Shown here: positions 52,374 to 61,728 of the stretch, in pieces
How positions within the stretch are numbered: the first letter of the stretch is position 1
How the letters are laid out: each line of letters starts with the position of its first letter
Source of the DNA: Paenibacillus sp. A3
GTDB taxonomy: Bacteria > Bacillota > Bacilli > Paenibacillales > NBRC-103111
Assembly (NCBI RefSeq): GCF_001399685.1
Contig: NZ_JTHN01000105.1
Coordinates: 1-64,000, forward strand
DNA length: 64,000 bases
Direction of reading: 5' to 3'
The notes under the pieces: model-generated
Seen by the model: only the letters and a program-made list of their open reading frames with translations
Database searches by the model: none
What the model was told of the DNA's origin: nothing
Translations under genes and position numbers: made by a program

Positions 52374-52404
52374 TAAAAAAACTGCCGAAGATTTTTCCCG
52401 GCAG
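52374..52404 (-). terminator. terminator of the tailspike-like gene
   Basis: CTGCCG (52382-52387) and CGGCAG (52399-52404) form the stem, and on the minus strand a run of seven T follows. Confidence 0.8.
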
Positions 52405-52413
52405 CTCATCACC

Positions 52414-53649
52414 TCACAACGTTTGCACAACTTTCCATGTTTTTCCCCAATCCGTTGAAATTTGCAGTTGATTGTTCTGCGAACGAAGCAATACATTTCC
52501 CAGTACAATTTTAGAGGAGTAATTGGATCGGCCGATTGCCGTCCCCAGTCGTAATTGCGATATCTCCAGCATAGTCAAGCCGGTGTCGATAGACGGATAA
52601 TTTAAGAACGAAGCACGGTTCATTTCGGTACCCAGTTCATAGATGGAAAATGCGCTGTACTCTCCTTCAATAACAATCGGCGGCCCGGAATGCTTCCCGC
52701 GGATCGTGTTATTTTCGAATGTAAATTGACTGGATTGCGCTCTTTGCTGCTTCAAAATCCCAAGCGCATCCGTGCCTGAGTTGGCCAGAAAAGAACTGCC
52801 TCTGACTGCCATGTTCGTTTTATCGAAAGCACGGAGTGCCCACACATGTTTATAGCCCTCAAAATCGATTCCATCGAAGATGATGTTCGCCGTCCCGCCG
52901 ATGGCGCCGGTTACCAGATCTTTACCTATAACCACGATTCCCAAGTTGTCGTCGGGTGCGCTCAACCCGAAGCCGGCCGATAATTGTCCGCCCCAAAAGT
53001 GGAACCCGCCCGAAGCCGGAGAAATATGGACAGCCGCTTTCGTTCCGCCTAACCAGCAGTTATAGAATTGAAGATCGTTGCCGCTTTGAAAACCCGATCT
53101 CAAATTCAAAGCAACGGTGTTCCAGTTATACTGTGCCCGCAGATTGAAAAAGACCGAGCCAAAGCAGTTGTTGATCAAATCAAAGGCAATGGGAAATCCG
53201 TCTGATTGCACGTTGCGCACCTCAAATTGACGGATCCCGTTTAATTTCACGCCGGCGGTTATCCCTTGCGGCTGTTTCACAGGCCCCAGAAAATAGATGT
53301 CCCGGAGAAAGCCCCCCAAACTTTGGTTATTCGTATTGGCTCCGGGTCCTATTAAAATGCAGTCATAATCCGTACTTAACGTTTTAATGACGGTATTGGT
53401 CCCTCCGGCTCCGTAGATCATGACGTTGCTTCCCTTTGCGATCAGCGGCCCCGAGGTCTGATAAGTTCCCGGAGGAACATAGCAGGGAAGCTTTTTCTGG
53501 ATGGCTGCCGCAAACGCCGCATTGAGCGCGTTGGTCGAATCGTAGTTCGCACTTTCTTCTATCGGAATTGCACAATAATCTCTCGCATTCACGATCATTG
53601 TCGTTAGATCACCCACAGTCTGCTCCGCTCCTTGTTTTTTTATTTTCAT
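52414..53649 (-). CDS. tailspike-like right-handed beta-helix protein
   Basis: The protein has 411 residues. The N-terminal NARDYCAIPIEESANYDSTNALNAAFAAAIQKKLPCYVPPGTYQTSGPL is the entry of Pectate_lyase_3/phage tailspike helices; GAGGTNTVIKTL and many N/G-rich coils follow to the end (ISTDWGKTWKV). The family includes phage tailspikes that cut capsular polysaccharides. There is no signal peptide, unusual for a secreted depolymerase. The ATG at 53649 has a weak ribosome binding site; a GTG at 53616 behind AAGGAG is an alternative. It is located inside the EPS region, so action on the polymer is inferred. Confidence 0.7.
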   Translation of the reverse strand: MKIKKQGAEQTVGDLTTMIVNARDYCAIPIEESANYDSTNALNAAFAAAIQKKLPCYVPPGTYQTSGPLIAKGSNVMIYGAGGTNTVIKTLSTDYDCILIGPGANTNNQSLGGFLRDIYFLGPVKQPQGITAGVKLNGIRQFEVRNVQSDGFPIAFDLINNCFGSVFFNLRAQYNWNTVALNLRSGFQSGNDLQFYNCWLGGTKAAVHISPASGGFHFWGGQLSAGFGLSAPDDNLGIVVIGKDLVTGAIGGTANIIFDGIDFEGYKHVWALRAFDKTNMAVRGSSFLANSGTDALGILKQQRAQSSQFTFENNTIRGKHSGPPIVIEGEYSAFSIYELGTEMNRASFLNYPSIDTGLTMLEISQLRLGTAIGRSNYSSKIVLGNVLLRSQNNQLQISTDWGKTWKVVQTL

Positions 53650-53780
53650 TCCCGTCTATAGTATTCTTCCCGCGGTCTTTTGGCTTGGACGATGCACTAG
53701 ACCAGGCCGTCAAATCCGATGACAAAAAGGAGCTGATCCCAAGTCATTGCAGACCTTGAGGAACAGCCCCTGAAGGGTGG

Positions 53781-56700
53781 TTACTTATAAACATTGAACT
53801 CATGGATCGACCAGAAAACGCCGGCTTGCCCGGTTTGAACGATTCTCACATATCTCGCGGTTTGCGGCGGGAAGCGAACGGTCGTTACGATGCTGCCTGC
53901 ACCGGAGGCTATAGGCGCCCCCCACCGTTCTCCGTCATTGGAAACGTACACCTCGTAGCCTCTGGGGAAGTCGAGCGCGGAGTTTCCGGCATCCAACACG
54001 ATTCTGGAAAATGTTTTCCGGGCTCCCATATCCACTTGAAAACTTTCGCCGCCCGCCTGACGCGTTCCCGTATCCCAACGGGTGAACATCTTATTGTCAA
54101 TAGCAAAAGGGTGATTCGCGCCGGTTCCCGAGCTCTTCCAGCCTTCCTTATCCAGCGAATCGCAAAATACGTAAAGATCGTCGACGCTCCACGGACTTCC
54201 GCCCGTATTGACGATTTTGATGTACCTCGCCTTTTGTTGAGGCATCGTTATGGTCGTGATTGGGCCGCCTGTGCCCGATTGAACAGGATTCCCCCAAGCC
54301 GCGCCATCCGTTGAGACGTACAAGCTGTAATGTTGCGGGTAAGCATTCGGCCCGCGGGAAGCGTCCAGCACGATTCGGTCAAACTTTTGCAGTTCCCCCA
54401 TGTCTGCCACAATCGTTTGGGTTCCGGCGAATTCCAGGCTGTCGCTTTGCTCATGCAAGCCGGTCAACGCTTTTCGTCCGGCATTGACCCCCGAGATGGT
54501 CCAGCCCGTTCGGTCCAGCGAACTGCTGTACACATTCAACTCGTGCACGGACCAGAACGTGGGACCTCTGCCGGTTTGGACGACTTTTAGGTACCTGGCC
54601 GTCTGCGGATAAGCAAGCTCCATCGTTGTCGTAACGCTTCCCGCCCCTTGGGATACGGGTTCCGCCCAATTCCTTCCATCGCTCGAAACATACATTTCGT
54701 ATTGGCGCGGATAGTCATGAGGGGAGGCTTCGGTGTCCAGCACCACTTTATCGAACGTCCGATTCGACTGCATATCGATAATGAAGTATTGTCCCTCTTC
54801 CTGAGGCGCTCCCGTATCAAACCGCGTCGCGGGCGAGCCGTCCAGCATCTCCTGTCCGCCTGGCTTCCCTGTCGAAGCCGTAACCGTCCAACCGCTTCGG
54901 TCCAAAAGCACCGAAGACGAAGGAATGATTTCCATAGGTCCGGAGCGTCCGCCGGCGCCATTCGTTCCGACAGCTTGAACGGCGTAATAATACACGGTAT
55001 CGTTTTTCACCGTGATATCCTCGAAGGAATTGGCAGTCAGCCGGGCTGCGACAGCTTCGTAAGGTCCCTCCGGGGTTGTCGAACGAAGCACGTTGTAAGA
55101 AACGGCCCCTTCCGATTCCAGCCAAGTCAGCTCAACGCTTTTGTAGCCGACCGCTTGGTTTAACATGACGGGAGCTTCAGGAAGCGAGCTTCCTTTTTCC
55201 TCCAAAATATACTGCACCGATTCGCCGGGACCCAAATGGATCGACAAGCTTAAGGCGGGGTTCGCAGCTAGGCCGGTAACATAAGTTCTGGCGGCTTCGT
55301 ATGTATCTCCGGCGCCGATGCGATCGCCTTCGTATACGGCTTGCTTGGGCATCACAATTCGCGCGCTGACGGTCTGCGGCGACGATTCGAAGTTGACGAA
55401 ATTCAATAATATTTTGTTTGAGGTTGCGCCGCTTCCGGGGAGCGGCTTTAACGTCGACGTATCCACTGCCCTGACATACACTTTTTTTCCTTTGAGCGAC
55501 TCGCGGTTGTTGAGCGTATAGGACAGCGGCTTTCCGTGCGTAGCGTAGGCGAGCGCGATTCTCCGCATCGTTTTCACACGGGAATCCTGCCCCTCGTCAA
55601 CATAAAAAATTCCCGTCTTCGCGGGGTTATGCATCTTCATGCTGGAAAAGTCCGCCTTAAACAAGGAGTAATCCTGGAAAAACGCCGCATGCTGCGTGAA
55701 ATAGTCGGCGAATCCGACGTGGGCTCTGGCATTGCGGTCAAACACGGCCGCTTTGCTGGCCGCTCCTTCTCCGACCACGGGGTCGGTCAAATCGTCCTTC
55801 GTGCCAAATTCGGTAGCGAACATCGGCTTCGCAAGGCCGCTGGCCCCGACGCCGACCGATTTGATATTTTCCACGAGACTGCCGCCCATGTTATTGGCAT
55901 AAGAGGTCCCATAGGCATGGCCGTTCGTGAAGTCAGTCAAGTCTTCGACGGCTTTTCTTTGCTTCGGGTCCCGCTCCCATCCGGCGGGAATGCCGCGCTT
56001 ATCATCGTAGGCCCATCCGGGAGACACGATTTTCAGATGCGGGGCGAGCGCAGCGCGATGATCCTTTAACCACCGGGCAACCGCGATATCGACATCTCGG
56101 GAACGGTTAAATAATCCCGGTTCGTTGTCGACCTCGTAGAACTGGATTTTCGAGCCGTAGCTTTTGAGATAGTCGGACAGGATGTTTTGCGCCTCCAATG
56201 GAAGACTTCCGTCCGGATTGAGCGTAATATTGCCGGTATAGAGATGAAGCGCAATCGCCCCGGTATTCAACTGGCGGAGCTTGTCCAAGTAGTCGGACAT
56301 CGCCGAACAGGAATTGCCGACGTTCGAGGCGCAAACCGTTCGAACGTAGTTGCCGCTATAAGCGATTCCCAGCCATTTGAGAATATAAGGCAGGTGATTG
56401 ACCGCACCTTGGTCGTAATAAGCCTGATTATTTTTCACATTCGTGCCGAGGTGAACGTACGAGCCGTGAATCGGCTCTGCAGCCGGCGCTTCCAGCGCTT
56501 CCAGCTTCATGTAATCCCATACCCACCACAAATAAGGATCTTCGTTGGCCGAACAGTACAGACACCGGCTGGCCTCCAGGGTAATCGTATTGTTCCCGGG
56601 CTGAAGCATCTCCTTCGGGATATACAATTCATAGACTTTACTGTAGGAGACGGCGCTCGTCGTCCCTCCTACCCCTGCAATTTGAATCATTCCGGCAAAC

Positions 56701-57071
56701 ATTTGATTGGAGTAAACAGCCAACTGCGGAACATATTTATGGGCATCCAAAATTTTAACGGAAAATTTAACACCGTTGGGAGGAATTTGGGCCAGTGGAT
56801 AGGCCAGCGTCATGACGGGGTTTTGGCTGCGGTTCAAGCCTTTCGGTACGGCGCTCCAATCCGTTCTGCTCCGCCAGTCTTCCGGAACCGGAACTTCCTT
56901 GGCGCTGCCCGCTTGATAGCCGGCAAATTCGGCGCTGGATTGATCCGCCTTTCCTATCATCCATAAGACCGAGTCAGCCGCACGGGCGACACCGCTTTCA
57001 TGGGGCCCGAGGTACCACAAAAACAGTGCAAAAAACAACAGGATCGGGAGTTTAATACGGTAAAAGTCCAC
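53781..57071 (-). CDS. large secreted glycosidase with Fn3 and three F5/8-type C domains
   Basis: The protein has 1096 residues; GTG start with GAGG upstream. Signal peptide (about 5-30). Residues 35-630 are paralogous to the 49935-51797 protein: binding region with RCLYCS and WDYMKLEAL, acid/base E317 in FYEVDNEPGLF and nucleophile E421 in MFATEFGT, ending VNFVNFESSPQTV. An Fn3 domain (about 635-715; VELTWLESEGAVSYNVLRST) and three F5/8 type C (CBM32-like) modules follow (about 725-850, 850-970, 970-1096), each ending with ARYLK/ARYVRIVQTG and WSVHELNVY. It is built to act on polymer or surface-attached glycan at a distance. Confidence 0.8.
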   Translation of the reverse strand: MDFYRIKLPILLFFALFLWYLGPHESGVARAADSVLWMIGKADQSSAEFAGYQAGSAKEVPVPEDWRSRTDWSAVPKGLNRSQNPVMTLAYPLAQIPPNGVKFSVKILDAHKYVPQLAVYSNQMFAGMIQIAGVGGTTSAVSYSKVYELYIPKEMLQPGNNTITLEASRCLYCSANEDPYLWWVWDYMKLEALEAPAAEPIHGSYVHLGTNVKNNQAYYDQGAVNHLPYILKWLGIAYSGNYVRTVCASNVGNSCSAMSDYLDKLRQLNTGAIALHLYTGNITLNPDGSLPLEAQNILSDYLKSYGSKIQFYEVDNEPGLFNRSRDVDIAVARWLKDHRAALAPHLKIVSPGWAYDDKRGIPAGWERDPKQRKAVEDLTDFTNGHAYGTSYANNMGGSLVENIKSVGVGASGLAKPMFATEFGTKDDLTDPVVGEGAASKAAVFDRNARAHVGFADYFTQHAAFFQDYSLFKADFSSMKMHNPAKTGIFYVDEGQDSRVKTMRRIALAYATHGKPLSYTLNNRESLKGKKVYVRAVDTSTLKPLPGSGATSNKILLNFVNFESSPQTVSARIVMPKQAVYEGDRIGAGDTYEAARTYVTGLAANPALSLSIHLGPGESVQYILEEKGSSLPEAPVMLNQAVGYKSVELTWLESEGAVSYNVLRSTTPEGPYEAVAARLTANSFEDITVKNDTVYYYAVQAVGTNGAGGRSGPMEIIPSSSVLLDRSGWTVTASTGKPGGQEMLDGSPATRFDTGAPQEEGQYFIIDMQSNRTFDKVVLDTEASPHDYPRQYEMYVSSDGRNWAEPVSQGAGSVTTTMELAYPQTARYLKVVQTGRGPTFWSVHELNVYSSSLDRTGWTISGVNAGRKALTGLHEQSDSLEFAGTQTIVADMGELQKFDRIVLDASRGPNAYPQHYSLYVSTDGAAWGNPVQSGTGGPITTITMPQQKARYIKIVNTGGSPWSVDDLYVFCDSLDKEGWKSSGTGANHPFAIDNKMFTRWDTGTRQAGGESFQVDMGARKTFSRIVLDAGNSALDFPRGYEVYVSNDGERWGAPIASGAGSIVTTVRFPPQTARYVRIVQTGQAGVFWSIHEFNVYK

Positions 57072-57249
57072 CCCAAATTACCTCATTCCGATGTCATATT
57101 TTGTCGGTTTTCGCCTCCAATGGTTTCCATTTTACCATGTGGCTGGCAGCTGACAACATCCGACAATATGCATAGGAACAAGCTGTAAATGCATGACTTT
57201 ACTCCTATCCGATCGTTTACAAACTGCGGCTTACAGCATAGAAACGTCG

Positions 57250-57293
57250 ATAAAAAAATCCTCGGATTCTCCAAGTCCGGAAAATCCGAGGAA
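57250..57293 (-). terminator. terminator of the acyltransferase gene
   Basis: On the minus strand TCCTCGGATTTTCC pairs with GGAGAATCCGAGGA and is followed by TTTTTT. Confidence 0.85.
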
Positions 57294-57297
57294 GGGA

Positions 57298-57858
57298 TTA
57301 CAAATGCCAATCGACATCGGTTTTAATGACTTTCGCCGGTACGCCGGCTACAAGTGAGCGCGGAGGCACATCGTGAGCGACAACGGAACCGGCGGCTACA
57401 ATCGCGCCGTCGCCAATCGTAACGCCCTTCAAGATCGTGGCTTTGCAGCCGATCCAGACATGATCGCCGATGATGACCGGCTTCGTATTCGGTCGCCCGT
57501 CCATTATCGTATGGTAATCCGTGTCCATGATCGACACGTCCCAGGAGATGGCGCAATGACTGCCGACACGGATATGTTGCTTGCACATGAATTCGGTTCT
57601 CCGGTTGACAAACGTTTTGTCGCCAATTTCAACCGTCGCTCCGGCAGCATCCAGGTAAAAGCCGACCCCCGCATGCAGCAGCACATGATCGCCTATGACG
57701 AGATTCGTATTTTTTAATTCCGAGCGGTGCACCTTTCCGCATACCCTGAACATTTTCCCGCATTTTTGCACATGTCTGCGAAACAATAATCCTAGAAAAA
57801 GTCTGTAGGCATATCGTACATACTCGTAAAATGCCCGTTTTTGCTTGACATTCCCCAT
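57298..57858 (-). CDS. hexapeptide-repeat acyltransferase (WcaF/CapG type)
   Basis: The protein has 186 residues. It is a left-handed beta-helix with [65 protein letters not shown], the catalytic His in the DTDYH motif, and [52 protein letters not shown] as terminal signature. Such enzymes O-acetylate sugars or polymer repeats using acetyl-CoA in the cytoplasm. With the SGNH hydrolase at the other operon end, it fits EPS acetylation. A promoter-proximal Xre-type operator lies at 57902. Confidence 0.9.
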   Translation of the reverse strand: MGNVKQKRAFYEYVRYAYRLFLGLLFRRHVQKCGKMFRVCGKVHRSELKNTNLVIGDHVLLHAGVGFYLDAAGATVEIGDKTFVNRRTEFMCKQHIRVGSHCAISWDVSIMDTDYHTIMDGRPNTKPVIIGDHVWIGCKATILKGVTIGDGAIVAAGSVVAHDVPPRSLVAGVPAKVIKTDVDWHL

Positions 57859-57901
57859 CGAATCAGTTCCCCGTGTTATAAAATTTGTTTTGCTGCATAA
57901 T

Positions 57902-57916
57902 GATACTTTTTGTATA
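57902..57916. promoter_or_regulatory. Xre-type operator upstream of the acyltransferase gene
   Basis: GATAC-TTTTT-GTATA differs from the dyad GATAC-N5-GTATC by one base and is 44 bp from the start codon, in an AT-rich promoter-like stretch. Confidence 0.55.
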
Positions 57917-57973
57917 TTATATTATATTTTTGTTCCAAATTGTAGAGTTAATTTCGCCACATCTTGGCAGCGC

Positions 57974-58005
57974 AAAAAAGGACCGGCTGCGTTCGTAGCG
58001 GTCCC
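57974..58005 (-). terminator. terminator of the DUF1501 gene
   Basis: On the minus strand GGGACCGCT pairs with AGCCGGTCC around a short loop and is followed by TTTTTT. Confidence 0.8.
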
Positions 58006-58031
58006 TTGTTCCTATCCTGTGCCGGGCAAAG

Positions 58032-59273
58032 TTACACAAACCCGAGCCGTTCGTACGTTTTTCCGAGCGCGCCCGCCGCGTCGCCTTTGAGCCATTGGTC
58101 GATGACGGTGTAGTACACGGAGCGGAAATCGACCTGGTATTTTAGGTCGCCGTTATCGAGGTTCGTCAGACTCGGCATCACGCCATACAGTCCTCCCTTG
58201 ATTTTGCCGCCGAGCACAAAGACGGGAGCTGCGGCTCCATGGTCCGTGCCTCCGTTGCCGTTCTCTTTCACCCGCCGTCCGAACTCCGAAAAAGCCATGG
58301 TCGCGACGCGATTCTCAAGACCTTGCGCCTCCAGGTCCTCATAGAAGGCGCCGAGCGCTTCGTCAAGCTGCTTCAGCAGCCTCGCATGCAGCTCTTTCTC
58401 CTGGACGTGATCGTCGAAGCCGCCGAGCTGCAAATAAAAGACGCGCGTGCCGGACTTGCCCGCGAGCATTTTGACGACAAGCTGAAGGTCTCTGGCTATC
58501 GCCGTCTTCGGATACTCCACCTTCGCCTGGTATCCGCCCCCCAGCTGATGCACCGCTTCGACGCTGTCATAAGCGTCCCGGCCACGCTCGCAGGTTACGC
58601 GGATGACGGTACCTTGCCGCTTCGGATCGTACATATCGAGGAACGCCTTGGCGAGCCGATTTTGCTCGGTCTTCGGCATTTTCGCGTCCAGGAACGAGTA
58701 CGTCTCCAGCGACTGAATGACCGGCACATTGACCGTTTCCGCTTGAAACGCCAGCCCGCCGGCGGCACTGCCGATCTGCAGCGCCTTCAGCGGATTGCCG
58801 TTCCGGCTTAGCGACGCTGCCGCATACCGGCCGAGCCAGCCGGTGCGTCCCATCTTCTCCGGCTCCGCGGTCTGCCATATTTCCATCGAGCGGAAATGGG
58901 AACGGTCCGGCTTCGGGTAGCCGACGCCTTGGACGATCGCCAGCTTGCCTCTTTGGTACAAGGCGTGCAGCCGGGTCAGACTCGGATGCAGCCCGACCTG
59001 GTTGTCGATGGCCAGCACTTCGCTCTGCGTCAATCTCAGCGTTGGCCGCGCGTCGAAATAGCCGCCCACCCCATAGGGGATAAGCGTATTGAGCCCGTCG
59101 TTGCCGCCCGACAGCTGAATGACGACGAGCGCAGACGAATCGGAGTCGCCGTTATCCGTCTCTTGCGACCGGAGCGGCGAGCCGTTCTCGGCGAAGATCA
59201 TCGGCCCCCCGAGTCCGAGCGTCGCCAGCAGGGCCGTGCCCTTGATTAGAAAGTCTCTTCTCGTCAGCTTCAT
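58032..59273 (-). CDS. DUF1501 protein with Tat-type signal
   Basis: The protein has 413 residues and starts MKLTRRDFLIKGTALLATLGLG, a twin-arginine signal; GGAGGG precedes the ATG. DUF1501 phrases are VVIQLSGGNDGLNTLIPY, LHPSLTRLHALYQRGKLAIVQGVGYPKPDRSHFRSMEIWQ, FSEFGRRVKENGNGGTDHGAAAPVFVLG and the alkaline-phosphatase-like fold these imply. The function is unknown. It almost always pairs with a DUF1800 gene, which here lies 14 bp upstream, so a two-protein exported complex is likely. Confidence 0.92.
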   Translation of the reverse strand: MKLTRRDFLIKGTALLATLGLGGPMIFAENGSPLRSQETDNGDSDSSALVVIQLSGGNDGLNTLIPYGVGGYFDARPTLRLTQSEVLAIDNQVGLHPSLTRLHALYQRGKLAIVQGVGYPKPDRSHFRSMEIWQTAEPEKMGRTGWLGRYAAASLSRNGNPLKALQIGSAAGGLAFQAETVNVPVIQSLETYSFLDAKMPKTEQNRLAKAFLDMYDPKRQGTVIRVTCERGRDAYDSVEAVHQLGGGYQAKVEYPKTAIARDLQLVVKMLAGKSGTRVFYLQLGGFDDHVQEKELHARLLKQLDEALGAFYEDLEAQGLENRVATMAFSEFGRRVKENGNGGTDHGAAAPVFVLGGKIKGGLYGVMPSLTNLDNGDLKYQVDFRSVYYTVIDQWLKGDAAGALGKTYERLGFV

Positions 59274-59287
59274 CGGCGTCTACCCTC

Positions 59288-60604
59288 CTATTTCATCTGC
59301 GCTTCCGGACTGATCAGCACAAGCTGGAGCAGGCCGCGCATCCCGTTCGTCTTCTGGGCGGCATGGATGAACGTTTCATCCGCATAATTGGCCAGCACCG
59401 CAGCCGTCTGCTCTCCCAGCTCCCGGACCCCGACGTTCAGCCCGAACTGTTTCACCCATTGCTGGGGAGAGGCGGAAGCCTCCTGCATGTAGTCCTTCGC
59501 GCTAAAGTGGCCCTGGTTCAGCCGCTTGACGGCCGATTCCGCAAACTTGCAGCGCGCCAGCAGGTTGGCGGTCGTCAGCCAGGCCGTCCCGCCGCGCCAG
59601 CCGGCGACATTGGGCGGAAGGTAAAGCTCCTGCCCCATCTTGCGCAGCGCCTGCGCGTAGCCTCTGGCGACCGGCAGCTCCAACGCTTTGGCGATGCCGG
59701 CAACGTATTCCGCCGGCGACTTGACCAGACTCCCCCGCAGCTCCGGCGCGTAGAAGGCATCGGAGACAAATAGCGACCGCAGCGTGTCGCCGATGTGGAA
59801 GTTTTTCGCGAACACCGCCGCCAGCCCGGTCACCCACTCCTCCGACGGCTCGGCCGCCGCGAACCAAGTGAGCAGCTTTCGCGCCACCCAGCGCGGGAGC
59901 GCGTCCTGCTTGAACAGCACGTCCACGAAGCCATCCGCATCGAGAGGGCCGGTATGTCCGAGCACCGTCTTGCTGCCGCCGTCATGCTGCTTGGCGTTGA
60001 AGTTGACTTGGTCCGTCTTTTTATCATATCCCCATCCGGTCAGCGCGCGCGCCGCTTCCTTGACGTCCTCTTCCGTATAATTTCCGATCCCGAGGGTGAA
60101 CAGCTCCATCGCCTCTCGGGCGTAGTTTTCGTTCGGCTTGCCCTTGCGGCTGTAATTCGTATCCAAATACACCATCATCGCCGGATCTTTGCCGATCTCC
60201 CGCACCAGATCGCGAAAGCTGCCAAGCGCGTGACTGCGCAGCAGCTCGTTTTGCCGCACAATTAACGGCATCTCTCTAACCTTCTGGTACGAGGTGGTGA
60301 AATGGCCGTGCCAGAACAGCGTCATTTTTTCGATTAAAGGAGCTTGCGTGTTGATCATCCGGTACAGCCAATAGGTCTGCTGATCGATGATCGGCTCTTT
60401 GTCCAGCGCTTTGCCGTCGGCGGTGATCCGCTCGATCGGCTCCGGCGAGAACGCTCGGCCTGTCAACGACTCCCCGGCGACGAGCCGCCGCACGGTTTCC
60501 TCCTTCCCGAGCTGAAGCGCCGCATTCACTTCCTCCCTCCCGGGAAAAAACGTCGCCCGGTTGAGCAAATGCGCCGCTTCCTTTTCCGTCCATTGTGTAC
60601 TCAT
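59288..60604 (-). CDS. DUF1800 protein
   Basis: The protein has 438 residues from the ATG at 60604; the track-long version starts in non-conserved codons. DUF1800 marks: AHLLNRATFFPGREEVNAALQLG near the start, MTLFWHGHFTTSYQKVREMPLIVRQNELLRSHALGSFRDLVREIGKDPAMMVYLDTNYSRKGKPNENYAREAMELFTLGIGNYTEEDVKEAARALTGW and the C-terminal LPPNVAGWRGGTAWLTTANLLAR. It has no signal peptide and probably exits with the Tat-exported DUF1501 partner or acts inside. Role unknown; the pair is widespread in bacteria that degrade polymers. Confidence 0.92.
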   Translation of the reverse strand: MSTQWTEKEAAHLLNRATFFPGREEVNAALQLGKEETVRRLVAGESLTGRAFSPEPIERITADGKALDKEPIIDQQTYWLYRMINTQAPLIEKMTLFWHGHFTTSYQKVREMPLIVRQNELLRSHALGSFRDLVREIGKDPAMMVYLDTNYSRKGKPNENYAREAMELFTLGIGNYTEEDVKEAARALTGWGYDKKTDQVNFNAKQHDGGSKTVLGHTGPLDADGFVDVLFKQDALPRWVARKLLTWFAAAEPSEEWVTGLAAVFAKNFHIGDTLRSLFVSDAFYAPELRGSLVKSPAEYVAGIAKALELPVARGYAQALRKMGQELYLPPNVAGWRGGTAWLTTANLLARCKFAESAVKRLNQGHFSAKDYMQEASASPQQWVKQFGLNVGVRELGEQTAAVLANYADETFIHAAQKTNGMRGLLQLVLISPEAQMK

Positions 60605-60821
60605 CCGCAGCACCGCCCTGCATGTCTTTATTCCTAATATATTGTTATTATATAGGACAAATGTTACAAAAGTATTTGCCTGATCATTCCAAATGAAAAA
60701 AAGAGCAAACAAAAAAACGCTTCAAATCGAAGCGTCCGTTCGGTACAATATAATGAAGTTTCGAATCCGCTTCAACTTCAAAGCGACTGTCGGATTCGGC
60801 TGCAGCCAAGAGGTGATTCGC

Positions 60822-61703
60822 ATGCGCTCTGATCTGATCATACGGGAACTGCCCATTGTCAAACAAGTGTTTCCTTATAAAGTACTGCCGCAAAAAAGTC
60901 CTTCCCAGTTTTATTCCCATTATCACGACGACGTGTTCGAGATTCTTCTGGTGCAGCAGGGGAGCGCCGAATTCCGTATTGGCGGGCAACGGCTGACGGC
61001 CGTGCCCGGCGATATTTTCCTGATCAACGAGGGAGAAATTCACGAAGGCGGCACGCTGGACGACGAGGCGGAATACTGCGCGTTTCTGTTCGATCGGACC
61101 CGGATCGTTCATTCGCACGTCGCCCATTCGGATTACGCCGCCTCCTTGACCGAGCCGTTGTCCGTACCGGTGCATCTGAGCCCCGCCGACGAGCATTACG
61201 AATCCATCGCGGCCCTGCTTCGACGCATTGCGGACGAGTATGACCGCAAGGAAACCGGCTTCGAGGTCGTCATCCAATCGTACATCACCGTGCTGATTAC
61301 CGTACTGACCCGTCTCTACGCAAGCCCCGGCCGCAGCGATCAAGGAGAGGCCGCAGGCAAACGCAAGCTGGAGAAGCTGAAGGAAGTGCTCACTTTCGTC
61401 GAAACGCATTACCGGGAAAAATTAACGATCGAACGCGCCGCGCAAGTGGCCAACATGAGCAATCATCACTTTTGCCGCGTGTTCCGCGCAGCCGTCGGGA
61501 GAACGTTCATGGAATATGTCCACCTGCTGCGCATTAACAAAGCGGAAGAGCTCATCCGCGATACAGACTGGTCCATGACGACGATCGCTGAGGAAGTTGG
61601 CATTTGCGATGTGAATTATTTCGGGAGGCTATTTCGCAAATACAAGCGCTGCAGTCCGGCCCAGCTCCGCAAAAACCGTTACGCCGGTCAGCCGCCGGGT
61701 TGA
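60822..61703 (+). CDS. AraC-family regulator with cupin sensor
   Basis: The protein has 293 residues from the ATG at 60822 behind AAGAGGTG; a longer in-frame version lacks a site. The N-terminal cupin (about 20-100; FYSHYHDDVFEILLVQQGSAEFRIGGQRLTAVPGDIFLINEGEIHEG) is the sensor. The C-terminal part has the double helix-turn-helix: LTIERAAQVANMSNHHFCRVFRAAVGRTFMEYVHLLRINKAEELI and ITEIAEEVG-like TTIAEEVGICDVNYFGRLFRKYKRCSPAQLRK. Such proteins regulate sugar genes; here the neighbouring kinase-fold and Gfo/Idh/MocA genes are the likely targets. Confidence 0.92.
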   Translation: MRSDLIIRELPIVKQVFPYKVLPQKSPSQFYSHYHDDVFEILLVQQGSAEFRIGGQRLTAVPGDIFLINEGEIHEGGTLDDEAEYCAFLFDRTRIVHSHVAHSDYAASLTEPLSVPVHLSPADEHYESIAALLRRIADEYDRKETGFEVVIQSYITVLITVLTRLYASPGRSDQGEAAGKRKLEKLKEVLTFVETHYREKLTIERAAQVANMSNHHFCRVFRAAVGRTFMEYVHLLRINKAEELIRDTDWSMTTIAEEVGICDVNYFGRLFRKYKRCSPAQLRKNRYAGQPPG

Positions 61704-61728
61704 CCGGCCGGAGCCTTCCAGCCGTTTA

